Source: Pseudomonadota bacterium (GTDB taxonomy: Bacteria > Pseudomonadota > Gammaproteobacteria > Acidiferrobacterales > UBA6901). Taken from it: a stretch of 64,000 nucleotides of DNA. Both the position numbers and the translations under genes were made by a program. Of this stretch, positions 1 through 10,835 are shown piece after piece. The notes under the pieces were generated by a model. The model was not told the origin of the DNA. It did no database searches and saw only the letters and a program-made list of their open reading frames with translations. Within the stretch, counting starts at the first letter, position 1. Every line of letters begins with the position of its first letter. The DNA lies in contig DAHXOO010000009.1 of the NCBI GenBank assembly GCA_027364845.1, positions 1 to 64,000 of the forward strand. Reading direction: 5' to 3'.

Positions 1-160
1 TACCATTCTCCTGCAATAACTTGTGTACTTTTCGGGAACCTTCTTCTGACGTGGCGGTTCCGATCACCGTGGCACCCTGTCGACCCAGTTCGAGCGCAAT
101 CGCGGCACCGATCCCGCGGCTTGCTCCGGTCACCAGGGCCACCTCCGTTTCCAGCGACAT
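1..160 (-). CDS. fabG: 3-oxoacyl-ACP reductase FabG, N-terminal part (runs off window start)
   Basis: Minus-strand translation from ATG at 160: MSLETEVALVTGASRGIGAAIALELGRQGATVIGTATSEEG; TGxxxGIG motif; next to fabD. Confidence 0.9.
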   Translation of the reverse strand, partial: MSLETEVALVTGASRGIGAAIALELGRQGATVIGTATSEEGSRKVHKLLQENG

Positions 161-180
161 AGCCACCCCCTCCTTCCCGC

Positions 181-1131
181 TCATTCCAGCCCCACGGCTG
201 CAAGCGCCTGCTGCAGCGTGTCGGGGTCGTACACCGGCAGCGTCTGGACATCCTTGACGATGCGCCTGTTCAGTCCCGAAAGCACCTTACCGGGGCCGCA
301 TTCTACCAGCTTGTCCACACCGTCGGTCGCCATTTTTAGCACCGTTTCCACCCACCGCACCGGCGATTCGATCTGGTGCACCAGCGCGGCCCGGATCCCT
401 GCCGCACTGGTCTCCATGCGCACATGGAAATTATGGATCACGGGCACCCGCGGGTGATGGATTTCCACCCGCTCGAGCCGCTCTCCCATGCGTAGCGCAG
501 CCGGGTGCATCAGCGCACAGTGCGACGGCACGCTCACCGGCAGAATCACTGCACGCTTTGCCCCCGCCGCCCCAGCCTGCTCCACGGCGCGCTTGACCGC
601 CGCAGCGGTCCCCGCTACGACCACCTGACCGGGCGAGTTGTAATTGACTGGCGCCAATACCTCCCCCTGGGCTGCGTCCTGGCACAGGACAGCAACGCGG
701 GCATCATCGAGCCCGAGTATGGCAGCCATTCCACCCATCCCGGCAGGCACAGCCTGCTGCATGAACCGCGCACGGTCCGCGACCAACCGCACTGCATCGG
801 CGAAGCCCATCGCATCGGCGCATACCAGAGCGGTGTATTCACCCAGGCTATGGCCAGCCATGACCGCCGGCACCGGCCCGCCGCGACCGACCCATGCCCG
901 CCAGACCGCAACGCCAGCGGCAAGCATGGCGGGCTGAGTAAACTCGGTCTGGTTCAGCTGCTCTTCGGGTCCGCTGCTGACGAGTTCCCACAAATCGAAA
1001 CCGAGCACACGCGACGCCTCGGCAAACGTTTCCTTCACTTCGGCGCAGGATTCGGCCAGTGCCGAAAGCATTCCGACCGACTGCGAGCCCTGCCCGGGAA
1101 ATACGAGCGCAAGTTCTTTATTTGGATTCAT
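181..1131 (-). CDS. fabD: malonyl-CoA:ACP transacylase
   Basis: MNPNKELALVFPGQGSQSVGM..., GHSLGEYTAL active-site motif; fab cluster. The track ORF starts at 1146; the start at 1131 fits the family better. Confidence 0.95.
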   Translation of the reverse strand: MNPNKELALVFPGQGSQSVGMLSALAESCAEVKETFAEASRVLGFDLWELVSSGPEEQLNQTEFTQPAMLAAGVAVWRAWVGRGGPVPAVMAGHSLGEYTALVCADAMGFADAVRLVADRARFMQQAVPAGMGGMAAILGLDDARVAVLCQDAAQGEVLAPVNYNSPGQVVVAGTAAAVKRAVEQAGAAGAKRAVILPVSVPSHCALMHPAALRMGERLERVEIHHPRVPVIHNFHVRMETSAAGIRAALVHQIESPVRWVETVLKMATDGVDKLVECGPGKVLSGLNRRIVKDVQTLPVYDPDTLQQALAAVGLE

Positions 1132-1234
1132 TGACTTCTGGATCATAACTTCAATCTGGATGAGGTTACCGGGTTCATAAAAAGCGCCAGTTGCAGCCAG
1201 CGCGACGGGTTCATGGGCAGGCCATCACGGGTTA

Positions 1235-2203
1235 TCAGTACTTGAGCAGCACGGAACCCCAGGTAAAGCCGCCACCGAATGCCTCCATCAGCAGGATATC
1301 GCCACGGCGGATGCGGTTGTCGCGCACCGCCTCGTCGAGCGCCAGCGGAATAGATGCCGCTGAGGTATTGCCATGCCGGTCCACAGTCACGATCACCTGC
1401 TCCATCGGCATTCCGAGTTTCTTGGCCGTAGCGCTGATTATGCGGATGTTGGCCTGATGAGGCACCAGCCAGCGGATATCACCCTTGCTCAGGCCATTGG
1501 CTTCGAGCGTCTCGTCCGCGATACGCTCCAGAGTGTTGACGGCGACCCTAAACACGTCGTTTCCGCGCATCTGCACAAACGCTTGGTTGCTGCGGACCTT
1601 GTCATAACCCTGAGAGATCCCGGAGGGCACCGTAAGCAACTCCTTGTAATGGCCGTCAGCATGCAGATGGGAAGAGACGATGCCCGGCTCTGACGCCGCC
1701 TGCAGCACCACCGCCCCGGCGCCGTCGCCGAATAACACACAAGTGCTGCGGTCAGTCCAGTCAAGGATGCGCGACAGGGTCTCGGCGCCGACAACCAGGG
1801 CACAGCGCGATGTGCCAGTACGGATGAACTTGTCGGCGATGTCGAGTGCGTAGACGAAACCAGTGCACACGGCCTGCACGTCGAACGCCGGGCAACCCCG
1901 GATTCCCAACCGTTCCTGCAGCAGGCAGGCGGTGCTCGGAAACACCCGGTCGGGCGTGGTGGTGGCGACGATGATCAGGTCGATCGCTTCTCTCTTTATA
2001 TCGGCAGCGGCGATGGCGCGCAGCGCCGCTTGCTCTGACAGGTCGCAGGTTGTCTCCCCTGGCGCGGCAATGTGTCGTTCGCGGATTCCGGTGCGTGAAA
2101 ATATCCAGTCGTCAGAGGTGTCGACCATTTTTTCCAGGTCGGCATTGCTGAGGATTTTCTGCGGAAGATAGCCACCGGTGCCGGCGATACGCGAGTGTTT
2201 CAT
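1235..2203 (-). CDS. fabH: beta-ketoacyl-ACP synthase III
   Basis: [20 protein letters not shown]..., [12 protein letters not shown] Cys site, [18 protein letters not shown]. Confidence 0.96.
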   Translation of the reverse strand: MKHSRIAGTGGYLPQKILSNADLEKMVDTSDDWIFSRTGIRERHIAAPGETTCDLSEQAALRAIAAADIKREAIDLIIVATTTPDRVFPSTACLLQERLGIRGCPAFDVQAVCTGFVYALDIADKFIRTGTSRCALVVGAETLSRILDWTDRSTCVLFGDGAGAVVLQAASEPGIVSSHLHADGHYKELLTVPSGISQGYDKVRSNQAFVQMRGNDVFRVAVNTLERIADETLEANGLSKGDIRWLVPHQANIRIISATAKKLGMPMEQVIVTVDRHGNTSAASIPLALDEAVRDNRIRRGDILLMEAFGGGFTWGSVLLKY

Positions 2204-3231
2204 GCCGAAGCGTTTCGCACCTGCATCGAGGAAAGCTTGCTGCCTATGAGCTCCGGCACCTGGTTGCGAATGGCGGCGATCGCCACACTTATGGCGTTTT
2301 CGAACGCGTAAGAATCGGCACCACCGTGACTCTTGATAACAATGCCGTTCAGGCCAACCAGGCTTGCGCCATTGTACCGGCGCGGATCCATCTTCTTGCG
2401 AAAAGACCGGATCGCAGGCATCGCGATCATTCCGGCCACGCGGGTAAGCAGGTTCCGCATAAACGCCTCCTTCATCAGACGCGAAATCATGCGCGCCAGA
2501 CCCTCGCTGGTCTTCATCGCGACGTTGCCGACAAACCCGTCACAGACCACGATGTCGGCCGTGCCAGTGAAGATTTCATCGCCCTCAACGTAGCCGCCGT
2601 AGTTAAGTCCGCTCTGGCGGAACAGCTCGGACGCCTTCTTTACGGTCTCGTTGCCCTTGATGTCCTCCACGCCGATATTAAGCAAGCACACTTTCGGGGC
2701 AGCCTTGTGCTCGATGGCCCCGACAAGCAGCGAACCCATGATGCCAAACTGCAGCAGCTGCTGCGGACTGGAGTCCACGTTGGCGCCGAGATCCAGAACG
2801 TGCACATGACCGCGCATGGTCGGCCAAGCCGCGATAATGGCGGGCCGGTCGATTCCTGGGAGTGTTTTCAGCACGAAACGCGCGGTGGCCATCAACGCGC
2901 CGGTGTTGCCGGCGCTCACGCAGGCTTGCGCCTCGCCTGTCTTGACCAGGTTGATCGCCACGCGCATCGAAGAGTCCTTCTTGGAGCGCAGCGCCTGTGC
3001 CGGAGGTTCATCCATGCCGACCACCTCTGAGGCATGGTACACCTTGAGTCGGTCGTCCTCGGCACCATTGAGCCGCTGCAGCTCGGCGCGGACCTCGTCG
3101 CGCCGGCCGATTAGGATGAGCCTGAGATCCGAGTGCTCGCGCAGCGCAGCCTGGGCGGCCGGCACGGTCACCTGCAACCCCCGATCGCCCCCCATGGCAT
3201 CCAAGGCTATCGTTATGATGTTCACAGCCAC
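2200..3231 (-). CDS. plsX: phosphate acyltransferase PlsX
   Basis: [13 protein letters not shown]..., [26 protein letters not shown]; upstream of fabH. Confidence 0.96.
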   Translation of the reverse strand: MAVNIITIALDAMGGDRGLQVTVPAAQAALREHSDLRLILIGRRDEVRAELQRLNGAEDDRLKVYHASEVVGMDEPPAQALRSKKDSSMRVAINLVKTGEAQACVSAGNTGALMATARFVLKTLPGIDRPAIIAAWPTMRGHVHVLDLGANVDSSPQQLLQFGIMGSLLVGAIEHKAAPKVCLLNIGVEDIKGNETVKKASELFRQSGLNYGGYVEGDEIFTGTADIVVCDGFVGNVAMKTSEGLARMISRLMKEAFMRNLLTRVAGMIAMPAIRSFRKKMDPRRYNGASLVGLNGIVIKSHGGADSYAFENAISVAIAAIRNQVPELIGSKLSSMQVRNASA

Positions 3232-3268
3232 TGCAACCGGGTTGCGGGTTCTCCGGAATCACACCGGA

Positions 3269-3448
3269 TCAGTCGGTCTTCGTGTCGATCACCTTGCGCC
3301 CGCGATAATAGCCGCTGGCACTGATATGATGACGCCGGTGTGTCTCGCCGCTCGTCGGCTCGATGGAAAACTGGGGCGTCTTCAGCGCGTCGTGCGAACG
3401 CCGCATGCCGCGCTTTGATGGGGTCTTTCGGCTTTTCTGTACGGCCAT
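3269..3448 (-). CDS. rpmF: 50S ribosomal protein L32 (59 aa; absent from the supplied ORF track)
   Basis: Own translation of minus strand: [59 protein letters not shown]; conserved yceD-rpmF-plsX order. Confidence 0.95.
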   Translation of the reverse strand: MAVQKSRKTPSKRGMRRSHDALKTPQFSIEPTSGETHRRHHISASGYYRGRKVIDTKTD

Positions 3449-3482
3449 GGGTATTCCTCTTTGTCATCATGGAACTGAAATC

Positions 3483-4001
3483 TCATTGCTTGCGTTTGAG
3501 ATCCGCCAGCACTGAAAACGGGCTGGACGACGTAACGGTGCCTGTATCCGGACGATCCTTGCGCCCCTTGCCGGGCGCAGTTTCAGGGCACTCGCCCTGT
3601 GGATGTCTCGGTGTCATCGGCAACACCAACAACAGCTCGTCTTCCACCAGTTCAGGCAGAGAAACAGGCGCCGCGACCTCGATAAAGTCGGCGTCTTCCG
3701 GTAATCTCGAACGCGATTCCCCGGTCTGCAGCAGAACCACGTGCATCGTCGCCACAACATCCTGCTCCAGCGCCCCGAGACAGCGCTGACAGGTCAGATC
3801 CAGCCGCATCGCGATGGTCCCTTCCATCACCCGTCCTTCGGCACCGCGACCAAACCGCAGGTTCACTTGCACCTTCGCGGCTGCGTTCCGGCATAATTCC
3901 CGTAAGCGCGGCATTGCCTGCACTGACAGCTCGCCCTTGAGGCTCGATCCACCGTCGGCGAGCCGGATCGGGTCTATGGCTGCAGGCAATTCGGCGGACA
4001 T
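3483..4001 (-). CDS. yceD: YceD family protein (DUF177)
   Basis: Cys pair LTCQRCLG, upstream of rpmF; start at MSAELPAAIDPIRLA. Confidence 0.85.
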   Translation of the reverse strand: MSAELPAAIDPIRLADGGSSLKGELSVQAMPRLRELCRNAAAKVQVNLRFGRGAEGRVMEGTIAMRLDLTCQRCLGALEQDVVATMHVVLLQTGESRSRLPEDADFIEVAAPVSLPELVEDELLLVLPMTPRHPQGECPETAPGKGRKDRPDTGTVTSSSPFSVLADLKRKQ

Positions 4002-4253
4002 AGGCCGCGCATCATATATTTGCACGCGAAAACTGTCAAAATCAGCTTGGATTTGTCGCAACGCGCCGAGATCGGCGCTGAAAATGCCCGCCCTGCGGTG
4101 GCGGACCATGCCCCGCCCGGCACGGACGGGGCCGGTGGTAGATGGGGGGCTTGTTGACACACCCACGAGCTTTCCGTAAAAAGATCAGCCGGGGCCTTAG
4201 TGGATTTCCCAACCCTGCCGTTGTGCCGTTACCGGCGCAGCACATGACTTCCG

Positions 4254-5684
4254 ATGGAGTCTGCCTTGTTCAAAAAGATTTTGGTCGCCAATCGGGGCGA
4301 GATTGCGGTCCGGATCGTGCGTGCCTGCACTGAAATGGGCATCAAATCGGCGGCAATTTACTCCGATGCCGACCGCAGCGCGCTGCACGTAAAAAAGGCC
4401 GATGAGGCCTACAACGTCGGACCCGATCCGGTCGGCGGGTACCTCAACGCGCATCGGATCGTGAACCTGGCGGTGACCACCGGTTGTGATGCCCTGCATC
4501 CCGGTTACGGTTTCCTGTCGGAGAATCCCGAACTGGCGGAGATCTGCGCGCGACGCGGTGTGGCGTTTATCGGTCCATCGCCCGAAGTCATCCGCTGCAT
4601 GGGCGACAAGGTGCGGGCGCGCCAGGCGATGGCCGCCGCCGACATACCGGTGATACCTGGCAGCAACCACAGCCTGCACGACATCGCTCAAGCCATGGAC
4701 CTCGCCAGACAGATTGGCTACCCGGTGATGCTCAAAGCCACGAACGGTGGCGGCGGGCGAGGCATACGCCGCTGCGACACCGAGGATGATCTGCGCCGCA
4801 ACTTCGAGCGCGTGGTGTCGGAAGCGACCAAGGCGTTTGGATCAGCCGATGTCTTCCTCGAGAAATTCATCGCCCGTCCGCGGCATATCGAGGTACAGAT
4901 CCTTGCTGACCACTTCGGTAACGTCGTGCATTTGTATGAGCGCGACTGTTCCATCCAGAGGCGCCATCAGAAGCTCATCGAGACCGCGCCTTCGCCGCAG
5001 CTCACCGAGGAGCAGCGCACACAGGTGTGCGATCTTGCGGTGCGCGCGGCACGTGCGGTGGGTTACCAGAATGCCGGCACCGTAGAATTTCTGTTCGACC
5101 ACGACAACCGCTTCCACTTCATGGAGATGAACACCCGTCTGCAGGTCGAACACACGGTTACCGAGCAGATCACCGGCATCGACATTGTCCAGGAGCAGAT
5201 CAACATCGCCGCGGGCGCGCAGCTCAGCTATCGTCAGCACGAGATCCAGCGCCGCGGATTCGCCATACAGTTCCGCATCAATGCCGAAGACCCGAAGAAT
5301 GACTTCCTTCCCGGTTTCGGGCGCATCACGCGCTATTACGCGCCCGGTGGACCGGGTGTACGGACCGCTGCGGCGATCTATACAGGCTACGAATTTCCGC
5401 GCCACTACGATTCGATGTGTGCCAAGCTGACCGTTTGGGCGCTGGACTGGGACAAGGCGGTGGCGCGCGCGGCACGTGCCTTGCACGACACCGGCGTGTC
5501 GGGGGTGAAGACCACTATCCCCTACCATCTGCAGATCCTCAAGACAGCGGAGTTCCGCGCTGGAAAATTCGATACCGGCTTCGTCGAGCAGCATACCGAG
5601 CTGATAAACTACACAGCGCGCCGGCCGCCGGCCCATATCGCGACGGCCGTCGCGGCCGCAATCGCGGCGCACTACGGCCGCTAA
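4254..5684 (+). CDS. biotin carboxylase subunit (pyruvate carboxylase subunit A type)
   Basis: KKILVANRGEIAVRIVRAC, biotin carboxylase ATP-grasp motifs (GGGGRGI, EMNTRLQVEHTVTE); followed by a carboxyltransferase/BCCP subunit. Confidence 0.9.
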   Translation: MESALFKKILVANRGEIAVRIVRACTEMGIKSAAIYSDADRSALHVKKADEAYNVGPDPVGGYLNAHRIVNLAVTTGCDALHPGYGFLSENPELAEICARRGVAFIGPSPEVIRCMGDKVRARQAMAAADIPVIPGSNHSLHDIAQAMDLARQIGYPVMLKATNGGGGRGIRRCDTEDDLRRNFERVVSEATKAFGSADVFLEKFIARPRHIEVQILADHFGNVVHLYERDCSIQRRHQKLIETAPSPQLTEEQRTQVCDLAVRAARAVGYQNAGTVEFLFDHDNRFHFMEMNTRLQVEHTVTEQITGIDIVQEQINIAAGAQLSYRQHEIQRRGFAIQFRINAEDPKNDFLPGFGRITRYYAPGGPGVRTAAAIYTGYEFPRHYDSMCAKLTVWALDWDKAVARAARALHDTGVSGVKTTIPYHLQILKTAEFRAGKFDTGFVEQHTELINYTARRPPAHIATAVAAAIAAHYGR

Positions 5685-5705
5685 CAAGTCGGGGATCTCT
5701 CTGCA

Positions 5706-7529
5706 ATGAATCCGAAGAAGGTATTCGTGACCGAACTCGCGCTGCGCGATGCGCACCAGTCGCTGATCGCCACACGGTTGCGCACCGAGGACATGCTTCC
5801 GATCTGCGACAAACTCGACCGGGCCGGTTTCTGGTCGATCGAGGCCTGGGGTGGAGCCACTTTCGATGCCTGCATCCGTTTCCTGAAGGAAGACCCATGG
5901 GAGCGCCTGCGCCGCCTCAAAGCGGCACTTCCTAACACCCCAATCCAGATGCTGCTGCGCGGCCAGAACCTTCTCGGTTATCGCCATTACTCCGATGATG
6001 TCGTTGCCGCCTTCATATCTAGGGCAGCGCTCAACGGGGTCGAAATCTTCCGCATATTCGACGCCATGAATGACCTGCGCAATATCCGGGTCTCGGTGGA
6101 CGCGGTGATCGCGGCCGGCAAACACGCGCAGGGCGCAATTTGCTACACCACGAGTCCGGTGCATACGATCGAGCATTTCGTGGAGCAGGCGGTTGAGATC
6201 GAGAGGATGGGCTGCCACAGCCTGTGCATCAAGGACATGGCAGGGCTGCTCACCCCGGTGCGCGCGAGTGAGTTGTTCGCAGCGATGTCGGCCAAAGTCA
6301 AGCTCCCGCTTCACTTCCACTCTCACACCACTGCGGGCATAGCCAACATTAGCATGTACAAGGCCGTCGAAAACGGCGCCAGGCACGTAGATACGGCGAT
6401 CAGCTCGATGTCCTGGGGCACCAGCCATTCACCGACCGAATCCATGGTCGTCGCCTTCCGTGACACGCCGTACGACACTGGCCTTGATCTCGAACTGCTG
6501 CAGGAAATCGGTAGCTATTTCCACGAGGTGCGCAAGAAGTACCAGCAATTCGAAAGTGAACACAACGGCGTTGATACTCGAGTGCAGGTCAACCAGGTCC
6601 CGGGCGGCATGATTTCCAACCTCGCGCACCAGCTCAAGGAACAAGGGGCACTGCAGCGCATGCCGGAGGTGCTGGCCGAAATCCCGCGGGTGCGCAAGGA
6701 TCTCGGCTATCCGCCGCTCGTAACCCCGACGTCCCAGATCATTGGCACGCAGGCGGTACTCAACGTGCTAACAGCCGAACGATACAAAAGCATCACTAAT
6801 GAAGTGAAACTCTATCTGCAGGGTCGCTACGGTCGGGCACCAGGGTCGGTCAACGAAGCGGTCCGCAGGATGGCGATCGGCGACGAGGAAGTCATCAGCT
6901 GTCGTCCCGCTGACACGCTGAAGCCGGAGCTCGATCGCCTCACCGCAGCGGTCGCAGCCGTCGCGACCAGTGACGAGGACGTCCTTACCTACGCCATGTT
7001 TCCGGAAGTCGGACGTGCGTTTCTTGAGGCACGTGCGGCGCGATCGCTCGTGCCCGAGCAGCTGCCGGCCGTGCTGGACACGCCAGGCCCCGCGACGGCC
7101 GCGCCCACCGAATTCAACGTCACCGTACACGGGGAGACCTATCACCTGAAGATCACCGGCGCCGGGCACCGCAGTGAACATCGCCGGCCGTTTTACGTCA
7201 CCGTCGATGGCATGCCGGAAGAAATACTGGTGGAGACGTTGACGGAAACGGCACTGACCGACGGAGGCAGCACGGCGCGCCCATCTACAGTCTCGCACTG
7301 TCCCAAGGCCAGCAAGGAAGGGCATGTCACCAGCGCCATGCCTGGCACGGTCGTGGAAGTGATGGTGCAGCCGGGCGAGCACGTCGCGGCCGGGGACCCG
7401 GTACTCGTGATCGAAGCCATGAAGATGGAAAATGAAGTACCGGCGCCCGTTGCTGGCACAGTCAAGGCAATCTACGTTTCCAAGGGAGATAGCGTAAATC
7501 CCGACGAAGCGCTGCTCGAGATCGGCTGA
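5706..7529 (+). CDS. pyruvate carboxylase subunit B / oxaloacetate decarboxylase alpha-type with C-terminal biotinyl domain
   Basis: TELALRDAHQSLIATRLRTEDM... HMGL-like carboxyltransferase; C-terminal VIEAMKMENEV biotinylation motif. Confidence 0.92.
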   Translation: MNPKKVFVTELALRDAHQSLIATRLRTEDMLPICDKLDRAGFWSIEAWGGATFDACIRFLKEDPWERLRRLKAALPNTPIQMLLRGQNLLGYRHYSDDVVAAFISRAALNGVEIFRIFDAMNDLRNIRVSVDAVIAAGKHAQGAICYTTSPVHTIEHFVEQAVEIERMGCHSLCIKDMAGLLTPVRASELFAAMSAKVKLPLHFHSHTTAGIANISMYKAVENGARHVDTAISSMSWGTSHSPTESMVVAFRDTPYDTGLDLELLQEIGSYFHEVRKKYQQFESEHNGVDTRVQVNQVPGGMISNLAHQLKEQGALQRMPEVLAEIPRVRKDLGYPPLVTPTSQIIGTQAVLNVLTAERYKSITNEVKLYLQGRYGRAPGSVNEAVRRMAIGDEEVISCRPADTLKPELDRLTAAVAAVATSDEDVLTYAMFPEVGRAFLEARAARSLVPEQLPAVLDTPGPATAAPTEFNVTVHGETYHLKITGAGHRSEHRRPFYVTVDGMPEEILVETLTETALTDGGSTARPSTVSHCPKASKEGHVTSAMPGTVVEVMVQPGEHVAAGDPVLVIEAMKMENEVPAPVAGTVKAIYVSKGDSVNPDEALLEIG

Positions 7530-7551
7530 TGCGCATTTCGCCTGTACATCC

Positions 7552-8151
7552 GTGATGTCCGGTTCCACACCGCAGCGCGAGCTGATCCTCGCATCCTCAT
7601 CGGCGTTCCGCCATGAGCTACTGCAGCGCCTGCAGCTGCCGTTCCGGGCCATCGCCCCGGAAGTCGACGAGCAGCCGCTCGCACAGGAGTCGCCGCAAGC
7701 GCTGGTCGAGCGTCTTGCCGTTGCCAAGGCGCGCGCCATTGCCCAGCTGCATCCGACGGCACTCGTCATCGGGTCCGACCAGGTGGCGGTCCAAGGCGGC
7801 CAGATCGTCGGCAAACCTGCAAGCCACGATGCCGCCGTCCGGCAGCTGCACGAGGCTTCCGGACGGCGGGTCGTGCTTTACACCGGGCTTGCTCTGATTG
7901 ACGCGGCCAGCGGCCGTACCCAGAGCCGCGTCGTCCCGTTCGCTACGGTGTTCCGGCGTCTGACCGACGACGACATCGAACGCTATCTGCGCAAGGAACG
8001 GCCCTACAATTGCGCCGGCAGTCTGCGATCGGAGGGACTCGGAATTGCATTGTTGGAGCGCTTTGAAGGCGACGACCCGACGGCACTGATCGGCTTGCCA
8101 CTCATCACCCTGTGCCAGATGCTGGAGAATGAGGCGGTCCGCATTCTCTGA
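7552..8151 (+). CDS. maf: Maf family nucleotide pyrophosphatase
   Basis: LILASSSAFRHELLQRL, VIGSDQVAV, motifs of the Maf/YceF family. Confidence 0.9.
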   Translation: MMSGSTPQRELILASSSAFRHELLQRLQLPFRAIAPEVDEQPLAQESPQALVERLAVAKARAIAQLHPTALVIGSDQVAVQGGQIVGKPASHDAAVRQLHEASGRRVVLYTGLALIDAASGRTQSRVVPFATVFRRLTDDDIERYLRKERPYNCAGSLRSEGLGIALLERFEGDDPTALIGLPLITLCQMLENEAVRIL

Positions 8152-8235
8152 TGCCGACATCCGGTCGCGCTGTGGCAGCTATAATTGAAGTTGCAGACAG
8201 GTTCAACGCGGATTGTCGATCCCGGAGACAAGGCT

Positions 8236-8577
8236 ATGGCCCTGAAACCGATACACAACAACCCCGATCCCCTTTACCGGCTGCTGCGCGAAGGCCGGGT
8301 CAAGGACTTCAACGAACGCCGGCAGCTCGGCGACACGCCCGATCTTAAGGACTGCGATTTTCGCGGTCTGGATCTGCGCGGTCTCGAAACCGACGGAATC
8401 GACTTCAGCGGGTGCTATTTCCGTCAGACCGATCTGCGCGGCATCGACTTTTCACACGCCCGCCTGGAGGGCGCGAGCATTAATGGCGCCAAGATCTCCG
8501 GGACTCATTTCCCACACGAGCTGTCGGCGGAAGAAATCACACTGTCACTGCTGCACGGAACGCGCATGCGCTACTGA
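8236..8577 (+). CDS. pentapeptide-repeat protein
   Basis: DFRGLDLRGLETDGIDFSGCYFRQTDLRGIDFSHARLEGASINGAKI repeats; ATG at 8236. Confidence 0.8.
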   Translation: MALKPIHNNPDPLYRLLREGRVKDFNERRQLGDTPDLKDCDFRGLDLRGLETDGIDFSGCYFRQTDLRGIDFSHARLEGASINGAKISGTHFPHELSAEEITLSLLHGTRMRY

Positions 8578-8620
8578 GAAACCAGCTGCTACGCCGGCGT
8601 GTTTGGCCGCTTGTGGCTGC

Positions 8621-9598
8621 TTAGCGCAAGCGCGGCACGGGTTGAAACAGATCGGTTTCGAACCGTTGAGCGATACTCGCGCCGACACGTCCCGCCACAC
8701 GATCGAAGAAATTCTGCTGAACCGTGAAATCAACGATGTGCTTGGCACCGATGACTTCGCGCGCGATGTAGCGGGTGGTGCCGAATCCGTCAATCAAGCC
8801 GAGCTTTTTGGCGTCTTCCCCGGTCCAGAACAGACCGCTGAACAGATCTTTGCTGTTCTTGAGTGCGCTGCCGCGACCCTGTTTGACGGCATCGATGAAC
8901 TGCCGGTGGATCTCGTGCAGCATGCCCAGCGCATAATGCTGCTCCTTCGGGGTCAGCGGCGAAAACGGGTCGAGTATGCCCTTGTACCGGCCGGCGGTAA
9001 GCAGACGTCGCTCGATTCCGAGCTTGTGCATCGCATCGACAAAGCCGAAACCATTGATCAGCACACCGATCGAACCGACAATGCTGGCCGGGTTCGCATA
9101 AATCTTCTTGGCACCAGCGACCGCGTAGTAGCAGCCCGAAGCGCACTCGTCGCTAATCACGGCATACAGCGGAATCTTCGGATATTTCCGGCGCAACCGC
9201 CTAATCGCGTTATAGATGTCCGCGGCCTGCACCGGACTGCCGCCTGGACTATTCGCACTCACGATCACCCCGGCGGTCTGCTTGCTGGCGAACGCAGCGC
9301 GTAGCCCGGAGATGACGTTGTCGGCGCTGGCGTTGCTGCTGGCGGAAATCACGCCATCGAGGTCTACCATGGCCGTGTACCGCCCGGCCAGCGCTGTCTC
9401 ACTCCAGCTGCCTGCCTCGAACAGGGCCACGACGCTGATCACCAGCACAAGTAGCAGCAGCTTGAAAAAGATCCCCCAGCGGCGCGACTTGCGCTGTTCA
9501 TTCAATGCCGCAAATGCCAACCGCTCCAGGACATCGCGCTCCCAGTGATCGCGGTTGCCCTCTCCAGCGCTATCCGGTTCTGCGTTGTTTTCCGTCAT
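8621..9598 (-). CDS. sppA: S49 family signal peptide peptidase (SppA-like)
   Basis: Single N-terminal TM; VSANSPGGSPVQAAD, DECASGCYYAVAGAKKIYANPASIVGSIGV. Confidence 0.9.
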   Translation of the reverse strand: MTENNAEPDSAGEGNRDHWERDVLERLAFAALNEQRKSRRWGIFFKLLLLVLVISVVALFEAGSWSETALAGRYTAMVDLDGVISASSNASADNVISGLRAAFASKQTAGVIVSANSPGGSPVQAADIYNAIRRLRRKYPKIPLYAVISDECASGCYYAVAGAKKIYANPASIVGSIGVLINGFGFVDAMHKLGIERRLLTAGRYKGILDPFSPLTPKEQHYALGMLHEIHRQFIDAVKQGRGSALKNSKDLFSGLFWTGEDAKKLGLIDGFGTTRYIAREVIGAKHIVDFTVQQNFFDRVAGRVGASIAQRFETDLFQPVPRLR

Positions 9599-9616
9599 TT
9601 TCCAATACTCGCTGTA

Positions 9617-10075
9617 TCAGGTTTTAAGCCCGCCGTTTCGCTCGAACGTGGACAAGTCCCGTCCGAGCCGTATCTCAGCACCAACCAGTTCCAACGGCAC
9701 CCTGACCAGTGCTCTGCCGGTACAGGGTCCATCGATGCAGGCACCGCTGATCGGATCATAGCGCGCACCGTGGCTGGCGCATATCAGGAAGCGCTGCTGC
9801 GCGTCGAAGAATTCACCCTCCATCCAGTCGAGTTCCAGCGCTCGGTGCGCACACTGATTGAGATAGCCGTACGGATAACCCGCGTGGCGAACAACGAACG
9901 CCGATCGGGCCTCTCCGGCGGCGGCCAGCATGAAACGGATCCCACGACCACCGTCCGCCAGTTCATGCGCGTAACATATGAGTTCGCCCGGACGCACGAA
10001 ACGCGCGCCGTCCGCGGTCGGCGATCCAGTCGAATTTGACGCGCTTTGCTGCGACTTCACGAAATCCACTGACAT
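9617..10075 (-). CDS. Rieske [2Fe-2S] domain protein
   Basis: CAHRALELDW...FLICASHGARYDPISG (CxH...CxxH). Overlaps the end of the upstream HAD gene. Confidence 0.8.
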   Translation of the reverse strand: MSVDFVKSQQSASNSTGSPTADGARFVRPGELICYAHELADGGRGIRFMLAAAGEARSAFVVRHAGYPYGYLNQCAHRALELDWMEGEFFDAQQRFLICASHGARYDPISGACIDGPCTGRALVRVPLELVGAEIRLGRDLSTFERNGGLKT

Positions 10076-10707
10076 ACTTCGGAGAACGAGTCGACGCAGC
10101 CGAGCGGCGTACATTCGAGCAGCTGCGCGCGGGTGTGGACGCCGTAGCTCACAGCAAGCGCCGGCACCCCGGCGTTGCGTGCCATCAACATGTCGTAGGT
10201 CGTGTCTCCGACCATCAGTGCACGGTCACGTGACACTCCAGTCTGCTCCAAGATATCTTCGAGCATCTTGGGATGGGGCTTGGAAAACGACTCGTCGGCA
10301 CAGCGGGTGGCGGCAAAGTAGCGTCGCGTGCCGGTCTGATCCAATACCCGATCGAGCCCCCGCCGCGCTTTGCCAGTCGCCACCGCCAGCAGGAAACCCT
10401 CCTGCGCCAGACGCGGAAGCCCCTCCTCCACACCTGCGAACAGCGGCATGTCCGTCTGGTCGAGGCCAAGAAAATGCTCGCGGTAACGCTGCGTGAGACT
10501 CTGTCGCAGTGCGCTCGGCGCCTGCGGAAAGAGCTGTTCCATGGCCTCATCGAGGCCCAGGCCGATGATCTGGCGGATCGCATCGGCCCCGGGATCGGCA
10601 ATGCCCAGATCGGCGGCGGCAGCTGACATGCAGCGCACGATCTTGCGCTCGGAATCCATCAACGTGCCGTCCCAGTCGAATACGATCAGGTCGTAGCGTG
10701 CGTTCAT
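10057..10707 (-). CDS. HAD-superfamily phosphatase (phosphoglycolate phosphatase-like)
   Basis: YDLIVFDWDGTLMDSERKIV; MVGDTTYDMLMARNAG; adjacent to rluC. Confidence 0.85.
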   Translation of the reverse strand: MNARYDLIVFDWDGTLMDSERKIVRCMSAAAADLGIADPGADAIRQIIGLGLDEAMEQLFPQAPSALRQSLTQRYREHFLGLDQTDMPLFAGVEEGLPRLAQEGFLLAVATGKARRGLDRVLDQTGTRRYFAATRCADESFSKPHPKMLEDILEQTGVSRDRALMVGDTTYDMLMARNAGVPALAVSYGVHTRAQLLECTPLGCVDSFSEVCQWIS

Positions 10708-10835
10708 TGAGCTGCGCCGCAGAATTGCGATCGCTGGATGACCGCCGCGTCGATGCAACCGGGGGCAAAAACCGCTCAGACTTGGCGCCAATGTCCTTGT
10801 GCGATCGCCGGCTCGGAAGGCATGTTCCGCCATGG

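Noticed and set aside
4842-6428. 528-aa minus-strand ORF opposite the biotin carboxylase/carboxyltransferase genes
   Set aside because: Antisense shadow ORF of two clearly real plus-strand genes in GC-rich DNA; no recognisable domain.
6768-7814. 348-aa minus-strand ORF
   Set aside because: Antisense to the pyruvate carboxylase-type B subunit and maf; translation has no family features.
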